A stretch of DNA of 64,000 nucleotides from Armatimonadota bacterium (GTDB lineage Bacteria; Armatimonadota; Fimbriimonadia; Fimbriimonadales; Fimbriimonadaceae). Below the pieces are notes generated by a model that worked only from the letters and a program-made list of their open reading frames with translations, was not told the origin of the DNA and did not search any database. The translations under genes and the position numbers were made by a program. Shown here piece after piece: positions 57,582 to 64,000 of this stretch. The stretch lies in contig JAFDWQ010000001.1 in assembly GCA_018268395.1 (NCBI GenBank), positions 1-64,000 of the forward strand. Direction: 5' to 3'. Numbering within the stretch: the stretch's first letter is position 1; each line of letters starts with the position of its first letter.

Positions 57582-59204
57582 TTGAACCGATTGTCTGTTG
57601 TCTTCACCGTATTCCTGGCTTTGGCCCTTGGAGGCTGCTCCGGTCTCGGGGGCGCACCGAAGCCGACAAGCAAGCCGCAGAAGGTCGAAAAGGGCGACGT
57701 GACCGTCCAGGTCGTCGAAACGGGTTCGCTTTACGCGGTCAAGTCCGTCCAGGTCAAGAGCCGGGTGTCGGGAAGGGTCAAAAAGATCTTCGTCGAAGAA
57801 GGCGACCGGGTCCGGGCCGGTCAACTCATCGCTGAGATCGACCCACAGGAGACCCAACTCCAGGTCGACCAGAACTCGGCCCAAGTGCGTGCCGCAGAGT
57901 CCGGCGCCCACCGACAGGACATCGAGATCGCGCAGCGTGCCGTCGCTGTGCGGAACGCCCTCGACAAGGCCAGGTCCAACCTTCGGCAGATCAAGTTGGA
58001 GTTGGGCGCCCAACCGACCTTGACGCGGACGGCCGTCACAGCCTCCAGTTCGGCCTATGCCGCCGCAAAGCAGACGTACGACCAACTCGTCGGCGTCACC
58101 CAGCCGAACGCCAGGACGGCCGCTGAAACCACCTTGAACGATGCCAAGAACAGTGAGGCGACGGCGCAAAACGAAGTCCGTCGCCAGGAGTCCTTGCTCG
58201 ATAAAGGCTATGTCGCCCAACGCGACGTCGAAACGGCCAAGCTCAACCTCGACCTGGCCCGCAGCAAGGTCCGGACGGCCGAGGAAAACCTACAGCGTTT
58301 GGCCGAAAGCCAAAGGCTGGACCGGGAACAGGCCAACGAGAGGGTGAATCAGGCCAAGGCCGACCTGGACCGTTCCCAGGCCAATACGATCCAAGACACG
58401 GTCAAGCGCGAGCAGTACCTTCGTGCGGTGCGCGAAGTCAGTGACGCCGAGAACGCCTGGCGGGACATCGCCGCCCTTCGAGCCTCGCGAAGCCAGCAGC
58501 ACTGGCAGATCAACCAACTCCGGAGCGTCTTGAGCGACGGTCAAAGGCAGTTGCGCGAAACGCGCATCATCGCGCCGATCGACGGTGTCGTGACGAAGAA
58601 GATGGTCCAGGAAGGAGAGCTCGTCTCGAGTCTGAACAGCTTCAGCGCGGGCACCACGGTGGTCGTGCTCGAAGACCGTTCCAAGATGCTCTGCAAGCTC
58701 AACGTGAACGAGATCGACACGGCCAAACTCAACATCGGCACGCCTGTCGACGTCAAGGTGGACGCGTTCACCGATTCCAAGTTCACAGGCAAGGTGACAA
58801 AAATCGCACCGGCCTCCAATGCCGCTGCGACGGGCACGACGACGGCGACGGGCGACACCGTCGTCAAATACGAAGTCGAAGTGACCGTCGAAGAGCGCGA
58901 CGAGCGGCTCAAATCCGGAATGTCGGCCCGGTGCACGATGAAAGTGCTCGACCGGAATAACGTCCTCTTCCTGCCCTTGGACTATACGGGCTCGGACGAT
59001 AAGGGCGATTTCATCATGCTCGCCCCGGCGAACAAGAAGGATCCTAAAGCGAAAGGCACCCGTCAGGACGTGAAGCTCGGCGCCAAGTCGGCGACCAGCG
59101 CGGAGATCGTCTCGGGCGCGACGGAAGGACAAGAAGTCGTCAAACCCGATTACAAGATCCCGAAACGACAGGGCATGATGAGCGGCCCTTCTGACGGAGA
59201 GTAA
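57582..59204 (+). CDS. Periplasmic adaptor lipoprotein (MacA/HlyD-like)
   Basis: A 540-residue adaptor protein. The TTG at 57582 follows GAGGGA and begins a lipoprotein signal (LALALGGC, with Cys17 as acylation site). After it come a beta-barrel/lipoyl pair split by a long coiled coil (residues about 80-330, with AQRAVAVRNALDKARSNLRQIKL and ENLQRLAESQRLDREQANERV), then IIAPIDGVVTKKMVQEGELV and a membrane-proximal domain. Such adaptors bridge an inner-membrane transporter and an outer-membrane channel. The next gene, 0 bases away, is the MacB-like permease. Confidence 0.88.
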   Translation: MNRLSVVFTVFLALALGGCSGLGGAPKPTSKPQKVEKGDVTVQVVETGSLYAVKSVQVKSRVSGRVKKIFVEEGDRVRAGQLIAEIDPQETQLQVDQNSAQVRAAESGAHRQDIEIAQRAVAVRNALDKARSNLRQIKLELGAQPTLTRTAVTASSSAYAAAKQTYDQLVGVTQPNARTAAETTLNDAKNSEATAQNEVRRQESLLDKGYVAQRDVETAKLNLDLARSKVRTAEENLQRLAESQRLDREQANERVNQAKADLDRSQANTIQDTVKREQYLRAVREVSDAENAWRDIAALRASRSQQHWQINQLRSVLSDGQRQLRETRIIAPIDGVVTKKMVQEGELVSSLNSFSAGTTVVVLEDRSKMLCKLNVNEIDTAKLNIGTPVDVKVDAFTDSKFTGKVTKIAPASNAAATGTTTATGDTVVKYEVEVTVEERDERLKSGMSARCTMKVLDRNNVLFLPLDYTGSDDKGDFIMLAPANKKDPKAKGTRQDVKLGAKSATSAEIVSGATEGQEVVKPDYKIPKRQGMMSGPSDGE

Positions 59205-60431
59205 ATGGGCTTCTTCGAGTCGTTCCGGGTCGCCGTCGACATGCTCCGGCTGCACAAGCTGAGGGCGTTCTTGACCATGCTCGGCGTCATCATCGGCGTC
59301 GCCAGCGTCATGCTGATCGTCGAGATCTCCGACGGGTTCAAGAAGTTCCTGCTCGGTCAGATCGAGGAACTGGGTACGGACACGATCATCGTGTTCTTCG
59401 ATCCTGGCAAGATGCGGGGTCAGGGCTTCGGGCGGATCGACAAGCTCACCAACGACGACATCGATTACATCCAGAACCGGACGACCACGATCGGACTTGT
59501 CTCCGGCATCCTTCAAGGGCCCGCCGACGAGATCCGGCACGGCGACCGGACGTTGAAGAGCCCTCGCGTCATTTGTACGGACCAGAACCAGGCCCAACTC
59601 AGTAAGGTCGGCATCGCCAAGGGCCGCCACCTCTCCGAGAACGACCTCAAGTACCTCGCCAACGTGTGCGTCATCGGCGACGAGACCGCCGAAACGCTTT
59701 ATGGAAAGGACGACCCCCTCGGTCAGACCCTGACCATGAAGGGGATGACCCTTCAAGTCGTCGGCGTCATGGAGCGGATCGACATCATGGGACAGACCAA
59801 CGGCAAAGACGTCTGGATCCCGATCACGACCGCCCAGAAGAAGTGGATCGGGGGAGAAATGGTGAGTTACATCACCTGCAAGCCCAAGGACGGCGTCGCG
59901 GTCAACACGGCCATGGACGACGTCTGGGAGGTCCTCATGCGCAAGTCAGGGGGGCGGCCGCTCTACCGGGTCGACTCGCGGGAAAGCATGCTCAAGGTCT
60001 TGGGCACGATCGTACAAGTCATCGGTGTCGTCCTTGCCGGAATCGCCGCTCTGTCCCTTCTGGTGGGCGGCATCGGCATCATGAACATCATGCTCGTGAG
60101 CGTCACGGAGCGGACGCGCGAGATCGGTCTCCGTAAGGCAGTCGGCGCCCGGCGCAGCGCGATCCTGGCCCAGTTCCTGGTCGAATCCGCGCTCTTGTCC
60201 CTGGTGGGCGGGCTCATCGGCATGTTCTTCGCCTTTGCCATTGGGCAGGCCGTTACCGTGCTTACGGCGATTTCGAAGACCCCGCCCCCGAACGGGATTT
60301 CCATGCCCTTCAACCCGGTCGTCGGCGTCGTCACCGCCTTGTATTCGGCCTTGATCGGCGTGGTGTTCGGGATCTATCCGGCAGCCAGGGCGGCACGTCT
60401 CAGCCCGATCGAGGCGCTCCGGACGGAATGA
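59205..60431 (+). CDS. MacB-like ABC permease (FtsX/MacB_PCD)
   Basis: A 408-residue membrane protein whose start directly follows the adaptor stop. It has the MacB layout: an N-terminal helix with KLRAFLTMLGVIIGVASVMLIV, a large periplasmic domain (residues 50-270), and three C-terminal helices with GGIGIMNIMLVSVTERTREIGLRKAVGAR. Unlike true MacB there is no ATPase domain fused at the N-terminus and no ATPase gene adjacent, so the partner ATPase must be elsewhere. It is followed after about 70 bases by the BTAD/NB-ARC regulator. Confidence 0.9.
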   Translation: MGFFESFRVAVDMLRLHKLRAFLTMLGVIIGVASVMLIVEISDGFKKFLLGQIEELGTDTIIVFFDPGKMRGQGFGRIDKLTNDDIDYIQNRTTTIGLVSGILQGPADEIRHGDRTLKSPRVICTDQNQAQLSKVGIAKGRHLSENDLKYLANVCVIGDETAETLYGKDDPLGQTLTMKGMTLQVVGVMERIDIMGQTNGKDVWIPITTAQKKWIGGEMVSYITCKPKDGVAVNTAMDDVWEVLMRKSGGRPLYRVDSRESMLKVLGTIVQVIGVVLAGIAALSLLVGGIGIMNIMLVSVTERTREIGLRKAVGARRSAILAQFLVESALLSLVGGLIGMFFAFAIGQAVTVLTAISKTPPPNGISMPFNPVVGVVTALYSALIGVVFGIYPAARAARLSPIEALRTE

Positions 60432-60500
60432 CCGAGGGCTTGAGATCGGATTCTCGCGTGGGGAACCGTATCCCGTGCCACAATCGCGCGATAAGCGGGG

Positions 60501-63212
60501 ATGTGGCGGATCGAGCTGCTGGGAGAGCCGAGGGTGGTCGGTTACGGTCAGACGATCGTGCGTTTCGAGTCGAAGCGGGCGGTCGCGCTACTGGCTTACC
60601 TGACGTTGCACCCGCAGACGCGACACCCGCGTGAAGTCCTGGTCGACCGGATCTGGCCCGAAGCGGACCTCGACGCCGGCCGGAACCGTTTGAAGCAAGC
60701 CCTGTCGTCGTTGCGCCGACAACTCGAACCGCCTTGGCTCGGCCCTGGAGTCGTGATCGACGCCGACCGGTCGCACATCGGGCTCAGGGCCGGCTCCTTC
60801 GAGTGCGACGTGGCGGAGTTCAAGGAAGCACTCGTGAGGGGCGACACGGCCACGGCGAGGGCGATGTATCGAGGCGAGCTGATGCCTGGCTACTACGACG
60901 AATGGCTCGAAGACGCTCGGTTCGAGCTCACCTCGCTCGCACTCGACCTCGAAGACGGCCCCCGACCTGAACCTTTGTCCGAACCACGGCCCGTGGCGAA
61001 GTGGCGTCGCGAACTTCCAGCCGAAGTGACCACGTTCGTCGGCCGGGAAGACGAAACAAGGCAAGTCCTGGACGGGCTCGACAGGGGCCGTTGGGTCACG
61101 GTCACCGGTTTCGGCGGGATCGGCAAAACCCGCTTGACGCTCCAGGCGGCGCGACAGTGGTCGGAAGGCGACGCCGTGTTCGTCCCGTTGGCCGATGCCG
61201 TGGAACCTGGGCAAGTCTTGTCCGGCATCGTCCGGACCCTTGGCGGCGACAACCCCCAAGCCGACGTCGCTGCGGTCGCGGCCTTTGTCGGCGACCGCCC
61301 GACGCTGGTAGTGCTCGACAATATGGAAGGGGCGGCTTCGACGTCGACGGCAGACGCTCTGAACCGGCTCCTAGAGCAAACGCCCGGGTTACGCCTTCTG
61401 GTCTCGTCCCGGGTCGCCCTCAAAGGCCGCGGCGAATCCGAAGTCCGGCTCGGGCCCCTTCCCCTACCGGGACCGTCGGACGACACGGGCGCGTTCGCCA
61501 CCAACCCGAGCGTCCGGTTGTTCGTCGACCGGGCCAGGAACAGCCGACCCGACTTTCAAGTCACGCCGAGGAACGCCGAGACCGTCAGCGAGGTCTGCCG
61601 TAGGTTGGACGGAATCCCGTTGGCGATCGAGTTGTGCGCGGCCTGGTCGCACCTCGGCGTTCGGAGCATGCTGGAACGGCTCGGTACCGCGTCCTCGCCG
61701 CTTCGGGCCCGGTCCACAAGGCCGGAGGAGCGCCACAACTCCCTTGAAAAGGTCTTCGAAACGACGTGCGACCTGTTATCGCCCGCTGCGCGGCGGCTCC
61801 TGGGACAGCTCTCCGTGTTCCGCGGCGGTTGGGACTGGGAGCTCTTGGAACCGGTCTGCGAAGGTTCGGCCGATTTCGAGACGCTGTCCGAACTGATCGA
61901 GGTGAGCGTCGTCGTCCCCGAGTACGAAAGCGACCCTCCGCGGTTCGACATGCTCGTCAGCGTCCGCCAATACGCGGAACGGCTCTTGGAAGATACGGAA
62001 ACCGGTGCTACGAACGACAGGTTCGTCCGACACTTCACGACATTGGCGTCGATGTCCCGAAGCGTCGCGCCCGTCCCGGCACGCGACATCGTCGACCAGA
62101 CAGGTTGGATCGGCTTCCTCTCCGACGAATGGCCGAACGTCCAGCACGCGGCCCAAGTAGCAGCCTCGGCAGGCGACCCCGTCTCGGCACGGACGATCGT
62201 CGAAGACACGGAGTGGTTTTGGAGCCTCTATCGGTCCGACGGCCAGATCCTGGGTTGTCTGGACGGAGACGAAGGACTCACGGCCCGGATCCTGCGTGCG
62301 ACGCACGGCGTCGCGGACCGGAACGAAGGGGACGTCGCGGCACTCTGGGACATCCTGGTCGACGAGGCCTCCCGGCTCGGCGACGACCGGATCCTCGCGG
62401 AAGCCGCCTTGCGCAAGGCCAAATTCAAGGTGCTCCGACAGAACATGGTCGGAGTCGAAGAAACGGCCATGATGGCGAAGTCAAAGTTCGAGGAAGCGGG
62501 CGATCCGGTCGGGCTCGGTCAGGCCCTCCACGTCCTGGCGAACTGCGCGATCCAAAAGGGCGATGACGAGATCGCCGCTCGGACGCTGGACGAAGCCGAC
62601 CGTCACTTCCGGTCGGCAGGCAGTCTCGTGAACCTCGCGGCTGTGGCGTACACCCGGTGTCGGGCCCTCTATATGAAGGAACGATACGCGGAGGCTCTGC
62701 CCGCACTTTACGCGTGCCGCGACGTGGCCAAGGGTCTTCGGAACATGCGGTTCATGGGCCGTACGGCGAACTTGTTCGGCGTCGTCCTGCGGCATCTGGG
62801 CCAAGAAGACCTGGCCCGCGTCTACTTGTACTTGGCCTTCGAGTCGAGCCGGGAGGTCCGCGACGTCCGTGCCGCGCACATTCCGCTCTGGAACTTGTTC
62901 CAATCGCTCGGAACGGAGGGACGGTGGGAAGACGCCGTTCCGGTGATGGGGGCTTCGATGAAGGCTTGGGAGACGCACTACCGCTCCCGCCTTGATCCCC
63001 ACGATCAGCCCTTGCTCGACCGGTTCCTGGAATCGGCCGGAAGCGCGTTGGGACCCACCAAGATGGCTGGGCTTGAGGCGACGGGCCGCGCGCTGACGTT
63101 GGACGAATGTGGGGACTACCTGGCCCGGATCTTGAGCGGCGAACTTGCGGCGAACGAACCTGAAACTCGGTCATTCTGGCCCTCCGGCCCTAGTCGTCGG
63201 GACCGGTCATAG
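60501..63212 (+). CDS. BTAD-type transcriptional regulator with NB-ARC ATPase and TPR region
   Basis: A 903-residue regulator. Residues 1-95 form an OmpR-like winged helix (WRIELLGEPRVVGYGQTIV, RVALLAYLTLHPQTRHPREVLVDRIWP-type region), and 100-150 form a shortened bacterial transcriptional activation domain. The NB-ARC/STAND ATPase follows with Walker A GFGGIGKT (203-210), LVVLDNMEG (Walker B) and RLDGIPLAIELCAAW. From about 600 onwards come TPR-like helices. STAND proteins of this type bind a ligand and switch on nearby genes. The upstream transporter pair is a natural target, but this is only positional. Confidence 0.85.
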   Translation: MWRIELLGEPRVVGYGQTIVRFESKRAVALLAYLTLHPQTRHPREVLVDRIWPEADLDAGRNRLKQALSSLRRQLEPPWLGPGVVIDADRSHIGLRAGSFECDVAEFKEALVRGDTATARAMYRGELMPGYYDEWLEDARFELTSLALDLEDGPRPEPLSEPRPVAKWRRELPAEVTTFVGREDETRQVLDGLDRGRWVTVTGFGGIGKTRLTLQAARQWSEGDAVFVPLADAVEPGQVLSGIVRTLGGDNPQADVAAVAAFVGDRPTLVVLDNMEGAASTSTADALNRLLEQTPGLRLLVSSRVALKGRGESEVRLGPLPLPGPSDDTGAFATNPSVRLFVDRARNSRPDFQVTPRNAETVSEVCRRLDGIPLAIELCAAWSHLGVRSMLERLGTASSPLRARSTRPEERHNSLEKVFETTCDLLSPAARRLLGQLSVFRGGWDWELLEPVCEGSADFETLSELIEVSVVVPEYESDPPRFDMLVSVRQYAERLLEDTETGATNDRFVRHFTTLASMSRSVAPVPARDIVDQTGWIGFLSDEWPNVQHAAQVAASAGDPVSARTIVEDTEWFWSLYRSDGQILGCLDGDEGLTARILRATHGVADRNEGDVAALWDILVDEASRLGDDRILAEAALRKAKFKVLRQNMVGVEETAMMAKSKFEEAGDPVGLGQALHVLANCAIQKGDDEIAARTLDEADRHFRSAGSLVNLAAVAYTRCRALYMKERYAEALPALYACRDVAKGLRNMRFMGRTANLFGVVLRHLGQEDLARVYLYLAFESSREVRDVRAAHIPLWNLFQSLGTEGRWEDAVPVMGASMKAWETHYRSRLDPHDQPLLDRFLESAGSALGPTKMAGLEATGRALTLDECGDYLARILSGELAANEPETRSFWPSGPSRRDRS

Positions 63213-63371
63213 AGCTCCTTACGTTTTCCTTACGGTCCCTCCCTATCATCGCTTCCATGCAAGGCCCGATCGGCTACGCCGAAGACGAATCCGGATGTCG
63301 GATCGAAGACGGCGGCGCCGTGTTCGGAGTCACCTTGCCACGGGCTGAAAGCCCGGTTCGGGAGCAGAAAC
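63213..63371. other. Leader between the regulator and the last gene
   Basis: About 160 bases. The sequence CGGGCTGAAAGCCCGGTTCG at 63346-63365 resembles the stem part of the REP-2 element with its loop removed, and a GGGAG ribosome-binding site follows before the ATG. TATCAT near 63243 could be a -10. Assignment as a REP-2 relative is weak. Confidence 0.35.
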
Positions 63372-64000
63372 ATGAACCTGAGACACATCGCGCCGATCGT
63401 CGCTTTCCTGACCCTGTCCTCGACGGCAGTCACGGCCTCGGCCCAATCGGGCCCGCCTGAAAGAGGACTGAACCATGTCACGGTCCAGACCGTCGATCCG
63501 AACGGTCCGTCCTTCACGTTCACGTCCGGGCAGCGGACCTATACGGCCAAGGTGCTGGGCGCCGTCTTCATGAACGGCGGAGCAAAGAGCAACTTGGACA
63601 CGTTCTTTCGGATCGCGCCCGGCAAAACGTACTACGTCAAGATCGCGACCGCAGGAAATCCGGTCGTTATCGACTGGATCTGGGACGGGGTCAGCTTCGC
63701 CGCGTACAAGAACAAGGCGAAGTCGCACGTCGGCAAGATCTCGTTCCGCAGCCAAGACCTCTTGATCGTCGACGAGTACGTCTATACCGTCGACTCGGGG
63801 ACAAAGTTCGTAAGGGACGGCAACGTCGTCACGGTGAAGGACCTTCGTGACGGCGACTACGTTTCGGTCAAAGGCGAAATCGCGGGCAACGTCTATCCGG
63901 TCGCCGGACAGGTCACCTACATGACCCCCGAAAGAGGCAAGCTCGTGAACAAGCTGAAGTCGAGCGACAAAGTCGTCAGTCAGAGGGCCAAGGACAAACT
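63372..64000 (+). CDS. Secreted protein, 3' end outside window
   Basis: From ATG 63372 (ribosome-binding site GGGAG) the frame is open to the right edge, giving 209 residues plus a partial codon. A signal peptide (IVAFLTLSSTAVTASAQ) is followed by beta-rich sequence (HVTVQTVDPNGPSFTFTSGQ, VVIDWIWDGVSFAAYKN) with a repeated KFVRDGNVVTVKDLRDGD turn that recalls small beta-barrel or OB-like surface modules. No catalytic motif is visible in the part that is present. Confidence 0.7.
   Translation, partial: MNLRHIAPIVAFLTLSSTAVTASAQSGPPERGLNHVTVQTVDPNGPSFTFTSGQRTYTAKVLGAVFMNGGAKSNLDTFFRIAPGKTYYVKIATAGNPVVIDWIWDGVSFAAYKNKAKSHVGKISFRSQDLLIVDEYVYTVDSGTKFVRDGNVVTVKDLRDGDYVSVKGEIAGNVYPVAGQVTYMTPERGKLVNKLKSSDKVVSQRAKDK

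Overview
This is a GC-rich chromosomal segment of a free-living, flagellated, Gram-negative-type bacterium. It combines a flagellar hook cluster (fliK, flgD, a small flagellar-operon protein, flgE), an adaptor plus FtsX-type permease transport pair, many large secreted proteins with lineage-style C-terminal domains, a GH172-type glycosidase, a threonyl-tRNA synthetase without a TGS domain and GDP-mannose epimerase-like sugar chemistry. The gene complement and the style of the secreted proteins suggest Armatimonadota (Fimbriimonadia-like). That placement is an impression from recalled families, not a test. No rRNA, tRNA or CRISPR array is visible.

Layout. 1-3.3 kb: end of an unknown gene, a secreted protein, then a REP-associated transposase (RAYT) flanked in inverted orientation by two families of palindromic repeats, and a small structural-looking protein. 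3.3-9.7 kb: DinB-like protein, M15 peptidase, secreted GH172-like enzyme, M42 aminopeptidase, zinc alcohol dehydrogenase and a small unknown protein. 9.7-14 kb (minus strand): a large GH42-like protein with Arg-rich disordered ends, coupled to era. 14.1-18.2 kb: flagellar hook operon ending in a strong terminator. 18.2-28 kb: a block of secreted proteins, namely an endonuclease/exonuclease/phosphatase protein, two tandem near-identical paralogues with matching promoters, two tandem polysaccharide-deacetylase paralogues and a metalloprotease-like protein. 28-29.4 kb: a small accessory island with a HicA-like toxin remnant and an MNT-HEPN toxin-antitoxin pair, between further copies of the RAYT-linked repeat.

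29.4-36 kb: beta-propeller protein, a large palindrome, thrS, a secreted protein, a MATE exporter and a glycosyltransferase. 36-43 kb (minus strand): GDP-mannose 3,5-epimerase-like gene and a five-gene operon (membrane glycosyltransferase-like protein, aldo/keto reductase, ACT protein, aspartokinase, dihydropteroate synthase). 42.9-45 kb: ABC-2 permease, a CPBP membrane protease with an in-frame stop near its 5' end, and a GNAT acetyltransferase. 45-52.3 kb: more secreted proteins, a 21-bp minisatellite, a LamG protein, DUF421 and SDR genes. 52.7-57.5 kb: lipoamide dehydrogenase and an FAD oxidoreductase facing the livF-rimI-tsaD operon. 57.6-64 kb: adaptor lipoprotein plus MacB-like permease, a BTAD/NB-ARC/TPR regulator and a truncated secreted-protein gene.

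The main points of interest are the two RAYT-linked repeat families (one recurring around the toxin-antitoxin island with compensatory stem changes), a C-terminal domain shared by three secreted proteins, the Arg-rich tails on a glycosidase-like protein coupled to era, the matching promoters of the tandem paralogues, the interrupted CPBP gene and the in-frame 21-bp repeat.
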